64,000 nt of DNA from Polydactylus sextarius (taxonomy: Eukaryota > Chordata > Actinopteri > Polynemidae): contig CM028909.1 in the NCBI GenBank assembly GCA_016801845.1, positions 19,193,313-19,257,312 on the forward strand. The letters are read 5' to 3'. Both the position numbers and the translations under genes were made by a program. The notes below the pieces were generated by a model, which saw nothing but the letters and a program-made list of their open reading frames with translations, was not told where the DNA came from and made no database searches. This document shows positions 1-11,436 of the stretch, piece by piece (position 1 is the first letter of the stretch; each line of letters starts with the position of its first letter).

Positions 1-3000
1 AGGGGCAGGAAGGCTGCAGGGGGAGGAGGAAGAGTGGCAGGAAGGAGCAAAGACTGAAGGGCTTGGATAGCGCCCTCGGCCCCTGGAGGAATCGGGAGAA
101 GGCCCTGGGCAACCTCCAAAAGCCCTGGGCCTTGTAGGGTCGATGGATCCAGAAGGCCAGAAGCCTTATCTAGAGTGAGGCCCTCCAAAGTGGTGGGCAT
201 CTGCTGTGGCTGCTGAAGAGGAACTTCTAAACTGACCTGGCTCAACTGACCCAGTCCAGACAGAGGTAACAAAGGCGCCTGCTGTTGCCCAAGCAACAAG
301 GACGCCATAAGCAGAGCCTGCAAGTTGGGTTTCTCTGTTAGCCCTAAATCAGCCTCCTGGCCTGGGGTAGGGGTTGATGCTGAAGGCGGGAGTGGGTTCA
401 ACAAGCCTAAAAGGTTCAGCGGCAACTCCCCTTGTGCACCACTCAACAATGGCAATAAAGGAAACAGAGGATTGCCGTTTATCTGCTGTTGCTTCTGTTG
501 TTGATCCTGGTTTTGCTGCTGTGACTCTTGTTGTTGTATCAGCAGCTGCTGCTGCTGCTGCTCTGATTGCTGCTGCTCCGCAAGATTCTGTGGTGTCTGT
601 AGTGTAGCACTGGCAGGGGGTATCTGTGCATGTTGTCCTCCCAACCACAATCCTCCTAGGGGTAATGAAGCAAGAACTGTGGGGTCCAAGAGGGATGGTA
701 ACCCTCCTGTGGATGACAGCAGCTGAAGCAGCTGCTCTTGGTTCATGAAGGGGAAGGCCTCGGCAAGAGGTAAGGAAGTGGTTGAGTCGCCCACAGCTGA
801 AGGAGTAGGAGGATTGTTATTATCCCCAGGACGAGTGGAGATTGTGGACCCAGGGCTTGTGTCTGCTGGGGATTTGGTCGCTGTGGAAATCTTCAAGTCC
901 GTGCATCCAGATTCCTCTGGCCCTGCAGACGTAGAGAGATGATATTGTTTTTCTCTGATTAGGCTGACTCATCAATCAATAAAACTTTTTAAATACAGGA
1001 TTTAACTGTGGTGGCTGACCCTGGGGCAGCACTGAGTGCTGACATTTAGCTAGAAAACAGCATTAGAGTCACAAGCTATGAAAACACACCAATAACAAAA
1101 AAGCATAAGCACTCACACTGATCCAAAAGCAGAACTAATAGAAAGTGAAATCATAAAAATAGTATAATTTGCCCAGACTCACCCTGAGAAATATGTAAAG
1201 CTCAACATAGCAAAGCTCACATCACACTTGTACAAGCAAAATTCTTTTAGATATTTCTTCTAATCTAGGTAATATTTTCAGGACTAAAAATATACATCAG
1301 GCTGGTGAATATCCTCACCTGCAGTGTGATTTCCTTGGGAAGACATCTCAACATCAGTGGTACGGTCAGAGGAGCTGCCATCCCCCTGTGGTACAGTCGA
1401 GGATGCTGCAAGAAGGGCCAGGACATGGTTGCTAAGATCGAGAGGCTTTGGGGAGGTGGATATTGTCATAGAAACACTGCCTTGAGAATGACTCAGATCC
1501 ACTGATGTTGATATGCTGTTACTACCAATCTCCATGGCCACAGTGCCCTCTGGTGAGGCTTCCTGCAAAGGTGCCTGGGAAACAGAGTCTATTGTAGGAA
1601 TGTGATTCTCAGCGGGCTGCTGTTTGTCAGAGGGAGTTGGGGATGTGTGCTGAGATGGGCTGGTGCTGTTGCATAAAGCTACATTAGAGTTAGGCAGCAC
1701 TGCTGAAACGGAAGAATGTCTCTGAAGAGGACTTGATTTAGTCGACTGAGGCTGTGAATGAGATGGCACGGATCTGAGCTGAGAGGAAGTGGGAGGAGGA
1801 GAAAGCGACTGTGGCACCAACGGCAGAGAATTAGTGTCATTGGTTCGGCATGGTGACCGACTTGGTGGGTGCCTGACGTTGGGATGGGAATTAGGAGAAG
1901 AAGGTGACAGTCTGGGGCTCTGTTTATTAGTGTGCCCACCTCCTTCAACAGACACAGATCCTGGCTGGGTTGAAGCAGCGCTGGATGCTGAGGCCTGCGC
2001 GTTCTGCACACTGAGCAGGTGTAACAGAGCAGACAGAGGCTGGGTTGGAGGATCTAAGCCAAGAGGAGTAGGTGCCAGACCTGTAGTGAAATCAAGAGCT
2101 TCGTTTTGTCGAGGAGGCCTGGGCAGGTGTGATGCTTGTCGAGGAGCAGGGAGCCTGGGCATCTGCCCAGGGAGGAGATGATGATGCGCTTCCAACATGA
2201 CAGCGTTCGGGTTGTGCACAGCTGAGGTAGAGGAAGAGGAGGAGGAGGAGTGCAAGGAGGAGGGAGAGGAAGACGAGGAAAGGTTGATAACCGTAGCAGA
2301 AACAGCTTCTCCTGGTGGGGTCTTCCGTGGCCCATTAGCCAGCTGCTGGGTGTCTCTTAGCATACTGAGCACAGTTGGAGACCGCCGTTGCCTCTTCCTG
2401 TGTGATGCGTTGCGCTCTGCTGTGGGAGGCAGGTGGGGCAAAGAGGAAGCCAGGGACTGGGCCAGAGAGTGGGATGGAGGAAAGAGGATGGCAGAGGCTG
2501 CTGCAAGGGAGGGATGGGGAGGCCTAGTAGAAGCAATGGAGGAGGGAGGGTGGCTGTTATGTAAAGTGCTGTTAGTTACCTTTGATGACTGTTGCTGCTG
2601 TGCCTCTTTCAAGACCTCCAGAGGAGAGGACAAACTCACTGGGTTGCTGGCTGCATTTGAGTTCTGGCCCTGGGTTATCTGGTTAGCCAGCTGAGCCTTG
2701 GCAGCTGCAGAGAGCAAGTTACTTGCAGGGAAAGAAACTGGGTGTGGCATTTTGCCCGGTTGGCTGTGGTGGTTCAGAAAGGGCCCCAGTGGTAAATTAG
2801 AGGAGCCTGCAGAGTTCAATCCAAAACCTGTTGGTCCTGTGCTAGAATTCTGATTCATGATATTCTTTGAGGGCTTCGAGGAGACAGCAAGAGGGTTGCT
2901 ACTGCTTTGGTTGGTCAGTAAGGAGGGGTTATTAGGGTTTAGGAGATGGTGGTTATTAGTGCTGCTGTTGCCTGAGTTCTTAAACTGCTCCAAGATATCT

Positions 3001-6000
3001 TCCAGCTTGTACTTGGGGAAGTGGGGGCTGGGGTTTGGGGAGCCACCAGGGAGAGGGGAGTGTGGAGAGGAAGAGGTGGATTTCCTCCTTTGAGACAAGT
3101 TACTTCCCATCTGTCCTCCTCCTTCTGCTGAGCCTCCGCCCTGCTCAGAGAGAGGGGAAGGAGAGGCTGAAGGGTGGCGGGTCCGCTGGTGTGGAGAAAC
3201 GCAGTTCATGTTGTGGACAGATGGTGACAGGGAGGGAGATGGAGAGTGGGTGGAGCCTCCTACGATGACACCATGAGGATGATGAGTGTGGGTTTGTCCT
3301 CCTCTTCCTCCTCCACCACCAAGGGTCATAGGGGAAGAGGGAGGAGGTGAAGAGAGGGGTCCAAGGCGAGGAGAACCAGGAGTCTCTGGGGTTTTGGGCG
3401 TTCTCTGCCCCTGACTAACAGTCTGAGGAGTGGGGGTGCGGGGTGACCTCTGGGCAGTGCTGTAAGATGGGAATGAAGAGTTGGAGGAAGAGCTGGAGGA
3501 GGATGCAGGGAGAGGAGGAGGGTGGTGATGCCTTCTGAAAGTATCTAGGGGATGGTGAGAGTTCGTGCCGGTGTGAAGGATGGGGGAGGAACCATTGTAA
3601 TGGTAAATAAACTGGTGGGGGGATTTGGGGCTGGCACAGGGATTTGAGTGGAAGTTGTTATGAGGTCGAGCAGGAACTGGATGGAGTTTGGGATGGTAAA
3701 CGCCACGGTCCTCTTCTTCCCGCTCCACAAGTACCCCATTAGGATTACAGCTGTCCACTCGACTGCTGGCCTCTGGAAGCAGACACACACACACACGGAC
3801 ACACACAGATCGTTACCTCCTTTCTCTTCTTTCATTTCAAGGTCTATTCTACAGTTCAGAAAATAACGTGTACGAATATTTTTGCCACAACAAGCAACTG
3901 AGCGAAAAAGCATCCTGATGTTTCACATTTTTTAATCCCCAAGACACCTGGTAATAATATAATGTAATAATATCTAATTTCAAAATGAAACAGAAAGTGG
4001 TGAAATGTTGGAACACTGCAACTGATCTTTTGTAAACCCATGACAGTTGAGCAATTAAGTGTGAATGACATAGACATAAAATGCAATACATACAAAATAA
4101 TGTCACTTTTCCTTTTATATAAAAGCAGGGAGGTGTTTGTTACACTGAATATGTGCACAAATTCAGGTACTTGATGGCATGAAAAAGCTTGTCTTCAGGA
4201 GCCAAGTACTTTTTGGATCATAAGTAACTGTATACTGAAGATGCTCACAGATATCTTGTGCATAGTCATGCTGGTTATTGTTGATTTGTTGAGCAATTTG
4301 TCATGTAAAAATCAGCCAGAGAGAGAGAGAGAGAGAGAGTACAAAACAGCTTCAAAACCTACATGTAAGAGATGCTTTTATTTTTATTTTCCTAATAATA
4401 CAGCTTAAAAAACAAATGCTGAGTGTTGCTCTTTGCCAGTGTGGAATTACGTCACCGCAATCAAAATATCAGTGGTTTCAGTGCTGTATGCACTGACCAG
4501 CACTCTTTTTTTTTTCCAATCCCACACCCACCTGCTCTCTAAGGATTTCCAACCGTCACTGCCTCCTCCCACAATCCCACTCATTCATGTGGTGATCCTG
4601 ATCTTACACAATCAATTGCATATTTTGAAAAAAATGTCTGGTCTTTCCCACAAGAAAAATGAGACACATTTAGCATTTGTATGAATTAGCCTGAGGCAAC
4701 AGCAACTTAACTTATGAAACATATCAGCGTCTAATATTATTACATCTGCCATATTGAGAGACACACATCTCAAGCAACTTAAGTGGATAAGGGAAGCCAG
4801 TTTGTTTTAAATGATTTACATTAAACTTAACATCTCGTTTTTAAGTGCACAATTTGGCAAGTGCTTTACTGGAAGACAAGAGATTCCCACTATAACAACA
4901 GCCTCTCATACTTTCATAGAATTAAATTTAATCTTTAACTCATTCCACTGTGATGACGTACTAAGCATCCGCACTGCACAGTGAAACCGAACAGCAACAG
5001 ATATGGAGGAGAAGGGCAGATTTTGTTGCAGTCTCACAGTCACGAACTGGAGACAGAGAGACTCCATTCACACTAAAAATTAAAATTAAGATTTTCAATG
5101 TGATTTTAACAGATGTGTTGATGGTTTTACTGTAATAGATGATTGTTGATATTACACAGCACCGGAGAAGTGTGTCAATGCTTCAGAATTTACCTGGATG
5201 ATGAAGATTGGCAAAGGGCAGCTGTGAAGCCTGCATACTGCGACACAGAGCAGCCATCGCGACCACTTTCCTGCGGTGGTTACACAGTTTGGTCATGTCC
5301 TGCTCTGTTTTGCCAACTGGCTGGCTGCGCTGTTCCACCATCACTCCTACAGTGAAGCTGAAAACCTGCAGGAGGTTTAGACAAAAAGAAAACATCAGTG
5401 AAAACTTTTTCTGACAACTAAATTGAAAACAGTCTGACACCACATTCATTTATGCATGGTCTTCACCATGTTGTTTAATTATGCGCATATGAGTAAGTGC
5501 AAACTGAATTGTCACACTGAATTGTGTTTTAATTTGTATTCATATTCATAGACTAAGAGTGACACCCACATCATCACACAGAAACATTTACAACTCTTAG
5601 ACCAACTTTACCTTATGGATGATAAGTGGACACTCCAGACCACATTTGCAGGTGCCATCAGTCAACAGATAGGTCTTGACCTCATCCAGAGAGGACAGGA
5701 CAGTGCCACTGGGACTGCAGGGAGAAGGCAACAACAGAGTTTTCACATCAACTCAAAGCGGATGAAGAACATGAACAACAATATTTTGGAAGCACAGTAA
5801 AGTTTTTAGATTGAGCAGTGCATCATTAAGCTCATTGCTGCGCATCACGACGATCTCCATTTGACTGGTTTGAAAGTTATTTATTCCTGATAGCAAGCGG
5901 TCCTGCGCAGCTCTTAATTTAAGATGTCATACTATCTGAGCTAGATCCAGACTACTGTTCATTAAAACGATTCATTTTTGTGCAGAATTTAAAAACAAAA

Positions 6001-6254
6001 CAAAACACAGAAGTCACTGTCATCTCTCCTGGTACATCCTTCCATATACTCTGATGAAATCTCTTCATGTACATGGTCAAAATATTAAACATTTGCAAAA
6101 AATCTTCATGCACTTACAGTTCAACCAAACCAACATACCTGACGTAGATCACCTGCCCGCCCTCCACTCTCCTCTGCCAGCCGATGGGGACGTGTATTGC
6201 AGTAGTGTGGACCCCATCCTTGTCCCCACTGACAGTCTCACTGCCTCCCATCAT
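1..6254 (-). CDS. mbd6: MBD5/6-family protein, probably mbd6; 3' end beyond the window
   Basis: Five coding exons are read on the minus strand: 6139-6254, 5612-5714, 5194-5365, 1319-3772 and 1-922 (still open at position 1). All junctions are GT-AG and the phases agree, giving more than 1250 residues. The first three exons encode the methyl-CpG-binding-like domain (motifs PIGWQR, SPSGT, YLLTDGTCKCGLECPL) followed by a conserved TKLCNHRRKVVAMA segment. The 2.45-kb exon is Ser/Pro/His-rich and apparently disordered, with a basic HRKRQRRSPTVLSML patch. The last exon has a Gln-rich tract (about 480-590) and Leu/Pro-rich repeats. The start is the ATG pair just after an acceptor near 6266, so the 5' UTR is in upstream exons; 7233-7364 is one possible UTR exon. 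Known of the family: MBD5/6 bind the BAP1 PR-DUB deubiquitinase complex rather than methyl-CpG. The choice of mbd6 over mbd5 rests on the neighbourhood (stac3, shmt2). Confidence 0.87.
3773..5193. other. mbd6 intron 3
   Basis: An intron of about 1.4 kb between the MBD-side exons and the giant exon. It contains a short CA run beside the acceptor (3783-3805), a GA run (4319-4339) and AT-rich sequence. No conserved coding segment is seen on either strand. Confidence 0.7.
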
Positions 6255-6564
6255 TTTGTAGCTGCAGCCTGCCAGCACCTGGACAAAACAGACAATCTTA
6301 ATCAAACTCTTTTAAATCTCATAAAATAGGTGCAAGTTTTGCTTTAAAACATCACATATCAGCTTTTGCAAAAAATCCTTATTTTGTGTTTACAAAGTCA
6401 TTGGTAAAAATGTTAACTGAATGCCATTATAGAATGACACTTAACCACTGTTTATAATGCAAGTTTTTTTACATAGACAAGCTTTTTGTTATTGCCCAAA
6501 ATCAGCAAAGGTCCCAATCAAGCTGAATATCTTTTAACATTATACACACACACACATATACACA

Positions 6565-6600
<36 letters not shown>

Positions 6601-8800
6601 ACTACCTGTAGTTTGTTATATCTTGGAGGGATTCACTAACTAAATGAAATCAAAAAACATGCATTAGTGCAGTGAGGTCTGAGGAATATCACTGCACTAA
6701 TTAAAGCGACCTGCTTGCCAAATGTGTGGCTCACCTTCATGTGACACAACACCAAATGTCAATGTCACACTTCAAATATTAAATTTAACCTTGGCACCAT
6801 GATGACATCAGCCAAGTTTGATCAGATTCATGAAAAATGCAAACAGTAACAGTTGTTAATTACATTTATTACACTACTCCAAGGTCACCTACTGAGACTT
6901 TACTTTCCAGCTGTCACCTACAAGCTCAAAATGATCTGGCAAAATGCCCAACTTATACTACCTTTATGTCTGAGCTCCACACCATTAAAGCCTCTAAATA
7001 ATGTCATGTCAAATATGATGTAAACGCACCACCACTGGGTGTGGCCAGGGGGGGATATTATAGTTTATTTTTGTTTACAGGCAAGGTACAACAAAACAAC
7101 ACAACAACAAAACAAAAAATACCTAGTGCACATTTAGCAGCTTACCTTGTCATCTTTGGGAAGCCAGGATCTGTTTTGGCTAGGGTATCCACTGTCCAAT
7201 GTACATGCTGGTGGGTTAGAAGCACACAGACCGCCAGTAAAACCTGACTTGAGGCCCAAAAACCTGGACTTTCTCCAGCTATGAGGCAGCTCCTCAACTT
7301 AGAGGATGACTCCTGCAGATTTATTTGTTCAGTTCACATCAGAGGCTTGGATGCAGATGGTGAGCCTGCAAAGAAAAGGTGGAGGTGGATTATGTAATCT
7401 GACAGCGAGAATCACAGTAAATAGCCCACGTAGTTAACAATGACTTGCAATTGATGTGATTCAAGCGCATTTAATAAACATTACACCGGAAAGATTACTC
7501 TTTTAGAAAATAAAGAAAACAACTTCAGAACAAGCTGCGGCTACTTTGAAGAGTGGGAGGGTGTGTTTAGATAGGCCCGTGTCTTACTGGAGGTTTAGCT
7601 CCAGTTTTGAGAATCAACGTTTCGGGGGAATCTGACGAGCTATTAACGCGGACTGAGCGCGAAACAAACCCATAAAGTAACTGTGTTCAGGTCAACATAT
7701 CTGCAATTTGCAGCCACTGAAGAAAATCTCCACAACTGCACGACAACTAGCAGCTAAGCTAACAGCTAAGCTAAGCAGCTACCCTACTTTGTACTGTGTT
7801 GTCGTGACAGCTGTCAGGCGCAAAACACTCAGATGCGAAACTCTTGCACGTTCGCTACGTTAACAACAAACATAATGTACAATACAGCTTCACGAAAATT
7901 ACTCCATGAATGTGAGCACCAGATTGCCCTTACTTACTTACTGACAGGCGTTAGCTAGCGTTAGTGTTAGCGGGACCTGTGACCCTCTCTCTGCCTGCTG
8001 GCGAAGTTTTGGAGTCCTGGCTTTGCTGGGTCGCGGGAGAATCAAGAGTTAGCTGGTTAGCTAAAGGACTAGCCAGAGAGTGTTTTGAAAACGGTCGATA
8101 CTTATATAAATAACCGTAAAATGTGTAATTCCTCCGATTAATCACATATGTGCGTGATCAGTCAGCTGTCGGCGTTTATGCAACGTCTGCCAGTCGGATT
8201 TAAAAACAAAGGGCAATAACGCTTCATTTTCCTGCGCCTGGGATGTCGGTGCTAACCTCATCGGCTAGGCTAGCAGAGCTAACTGACTGACTGAATTTAC
8301 TTGATTGTGGAGAGTCCCGACAACACTGGAGGATGTCCCGCTCCCGCTGCTCAGCTATCCAGCCGTCACTTTGCTCTCTGTTCTTCTACAAGCGTCTTGC
8401 ATTCACACGTATTCCGACAAACATAATAACGATCCATGTAATCCCAAATTCACAGTTGCTCACTGTTTTTTTTTTTTCTTACAGATTCCGAGAAAAAAAT
8501 AATAATGGAGTTTTCTGTCGCGCATGCGCAGTGGGCGCTCAGGGAGTATTGTACCCGACATGCACCGGGACCTTTGTAGTGCTCCAGACAGACATGAGAG
8601 CGGAGCAGCCTGATGGAGGACGTGATAATGACACAATAATAACAGGCCCGGGATCCGTGTCTGCCGCTCACACTAATACATTCACGCTAAACTGGCCGCA
8701 CGACATTTCAGCTCAGAAAATTAATCGCTCATCAAGAAACATAAATAAAGTATAAAACATACTCACATATGTGTATTTTAAAGTGTAATATATATATATA
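6255..8800. promoter_or_regulatory. mbd6 5' region and presumed promoter
   Basis: Upstream of the mbd6 start, with no recognisable coding exon. It holds an interrupted CA microsatellite (6541-6601) and a segment at 7233-7364 bounded by splice-like sequences on the minus strand, possibly a UTR exon. From about 7560 to 8550 the sequence becomes CpG-richer and carries a dispersed cluster of GCTAA/TTAGC motifs and a perfect NRF1-type palindrome at 8519-8532. I infer that transcription starts here on the minus strand. No TATA box is evident. Confidence 0.5.
8519..8532. promoter_or_regulatory. NRF1-type site (GCGCATGCGCA)
   Basis: The palindromic GCGCATGCGCA core matches the NRF1 consensus typical of CpG-rich housekeeping promoters. 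It lies about 2.3 kb upstream of the mbd6 ATG, inside the presumed promoter region. Confidence 0.6.
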
Positions 8801-8812
8801 TATATATATATG
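8788..8812. repeat. (TA)n microsatellite
   Basis: About 12 uninterrupted TA units in AT-rich intergenic DNA. Confidence 0.9.
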
Positions 8813-9174
8813 TATTAACACTCAGATTTTCAACCAGGTTTCTATTATTTAACCTATCTCTTGCACGCAGTAAACAAGGTGGACAAAATAATAGAAACAC
8901 CAGTTTCACCACGCTGTTACTTAGATGCACAAACTACATCCTCCAAGAGTTGAATAAACACCTTTAAAACAGTTTCAGCAACTGAGCATCACAACTTTAA
9001 AGCATGAAGGAATTATTGTAGGACTGTTGTACTATATTACCTTAGTCTGAAGTTGTACATAAATAACTGCCCTCTAGGTTTATGCAATGACAGTTGTAGT
9101 AATTTTGTATAATAATTTTATTAATACAAATTTGTTTTTTCTACTCCTAAGTACGGTGGCTGCCAGGTGCAAAC

Positions 9175-9357
9175 CAAGATTACAAAATGTGAAACACTTT
9201 TACAAAGCTTGAGACAAATTTACATTGTAGAAAACATTTTTACACAAAAGAAAATTACATTACACATTTACAAGTCCCAAAACAAATTTACATTTCAGAA
9301 AACAAATTTACATTTCAAATTGCCGTTTGTAAAAGTGTTTCACATTTTGTAATCTTG
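9175..9357. mobile_element. MITE-like element with perfect 32-bp terminal inverted repeats
   Basis: The left end (9175-9206, beginning CAAGATTACAAAATG) is the exact reverse complement of the right end (9326-9357). The interior is a degenerate tandem array of a roughly 20-bp unit related to AAACAAATTTACATTTCAG, with two near-identical copies at about 9279-9317. Total length is about 183 bp with no coding capacity. I could not assign a superfamily because no target-site duplication is obvious. Confidence 0.8.
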
Positions 9358-10480
9358 CTTGTCACCTCCCGACCACCTACCTAAGCATAATAAAACAAAG
9401 TAACATTGATGTTAAGGTGACACTTGCAATACCGCACAATATTAAACCTCTTGGAGTAGACCTGAGTTAAAGTATTGTTATTATGCATCACCATAAGGTG
9501 CTGAAATATCAAACTAAATACTACAACTAATACTCCTTTAATATCAATACAACACAGAGGAAGTAGGAAAAGGTTCATGTTATTTGATTCCACCGCTTGT
9601 GTTTATACCAGAACCTGAGATTGTTACTGACCCTGGTTTTAAGTCTGATGATGTTATCTCTGGGCTTTAGCACCACCACCAGGTCAAATTCAGTCTTCAG
9701 GTGGAGCATTGGCTGTAAACAAACATTTGCCATAAACATTTTGCTCCTGACATTGAAAAAACAGAAAGAAAGATATGTTACACCGCTAAACACTCACCTG
9801 CATTTGTGAAGTAGCCTTGGTTTAAACATGAAAAACACAACAGGCTCTGGTGCAGTGTAAATAATATTGCATAAGTCATAAACAGAGCAGCAACAGGGGT
9901 TTAAGAAACAAAGAGGTCATGGGTAAATTTTGTGCTACACAAAACCAGCCTCCAGAATAAACCCATGTCTCATTTTATTTTTATTTTTTTATTTCTAACA
10001 GTTTTCTGATGTTGTAATTCTGTGTCAAAAACAGTATATTTACCGTTGGATAAGTCACAACTGCAATGATATATGGTCTCACATTTAATACAACACTGAT
10101 GTGAATTATCAGATCAAATCTGTGCATTGTTGTTGCTTTGGGATAAAAAGACCAAAGCAGTGTGTCTGTGGAGTATTTCTGTGGACAAAGTGGGGCAAGG
10201 GTGTGTGTGTGTGTATGTGTGTGTGTATGTGTGTGTGTGTATGTGCATAATGAAAAAAGTGAGAGAGAAAGTATCTGATTTCCCCTCGTCATCGGTGCTC
10301 AGTCCGAGGTCCCCAGCTGTCGCAAACAGTCAGTTTGACACGAGTGCTGAGCCTACCAAGCACACAAATACACGTACAAATAGACACATGAGATTATATA
10401 GTAGTACACAAATACAGACATATGCTCACACCCTGAGCGTGAAATCACTTTGGAAATCACCTGAAGAGAGAATAAAAGAA
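9358..10480. other. Intergenic sequence between mbd6 and stac3
   Basis: AT-rich sequence without recognisable genes. It contains a TG microsatellite with TATG interruptions at 10199-10243. The short open frames here look random. Confidence 0.6.
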
Positions 10481-10608
10481 AGAGGTTCAAACTGGTGTTA
10501 ACGTAGAGTCCTGAAGGCCTGAAGTGAGGAGGCAGGTTGGTCGTCTGGTTGGTCAGACTCAGATCCACTGACTGAACAGTGCTCCAGTCAGTGACAACAG
10601 GTGAAGGA
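10457..10608 (+). promoter_or_regulatory. Possible stac3 promoter and first 5' UTR exon
   Basis: A TATA-like ATAAAAG at 10472-10478 is followed by a locally GC-richer stretch ending in a donor-like CAACAG/GTGAAG at about 10601. E-box sequences (CACCTG at 10459, CAGGTG at about 10600) lie nearby, as in many muscle promoters. A UTR exon here could splice to the acceptor TTGTAG before GTGAGG at 11402, just upstream of the stac3 ATG. This is inference; no transcript evidence is available. Confidence 0.35.
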
Positions 10609-11436
10609 CTCGTCCACACGGACTCGCCACAGTCACACAAGGTTTGTAGCTCTGTTTGTGTCATTTGTGTGATTTTTTTTTTTTTGACAAGAGCTATGTT
10701 CCAGTAAATGTTTGAAGTTTGTGTTATTCTATTGCGAAAAAGGATTTGTGTGACAAAATGTGTCAATTAATTTGAGTTATCTCAGTTTGACTGTCACATT
10801 AACATCTGAAATACTTGTTGGACTGTTGGGAATGTTTGTTTTTGTTACAGAGACATTTTATTTTTTATCGAGATATTTTTTTGTTCTTTTTCCTGACTGG
10901 CAGAGACACCCAAATATAGCTGTGATTAGATTGAATTTCACACTCCTTGAATAGCTTCGGTCAAGTGCATTCAAACAGTATGTCTATGTGTAGCAGGGGA
11001 ACTGTGGCATGTATGTGTTTCTACAGATGCAAGAAAAAAATCCTGTAAAAATCCTGTATATGTGTACTCAAGTGACTCTGTGTGTAGCTGTCTTAAAAAC
11101 TAAACTACTAAATGACATCATTTATACCACATGAGAGTTAAACCATTATTATTTTAGAATGATCTATTATTATTATTATAATTATAAATATTATTATTAT
11201 TAATATTATAAAGAATAAAGGCTGAATTTGGCCCAAAAAATCTGAAAATCTATAAAACACATTTAGCTGAGAGCCACATGAAGGCCAATGTGTGTGCATG
11301 ACCGGTTTAATTGCACTTGCATGTTGATAAGTTAAAAGACACAGTTTAAGTGGTAGAATGGTAGAAATAGTTTAACATAATAATCTTATAACTGTGATTG
11401 TAGGTGAGGAAGCATTGACACTGTCTCCTAAACATC

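Noticed and set aside
2197..2694. A 165-codon plus-strand frame across the mbd6 large exon
   Set aside because: It mirrors the Ser/Pro-rich coding of mbd6 on the other strand and shows no domain.
9175..9357. CRISPR-like spaced repeats
   Set aside because: The units are degenerate and contiguous and lie between inverted ends, so this is a MITE with an internal tandem array in a vertebrate genome.
10353..10766. A 137-codon minus-strand frame before stac3
   Set aside because: No recognisable family, no consistent splice context, and composition close to intergenic background; the same interval is more plausibly stac3 promoter and leader.
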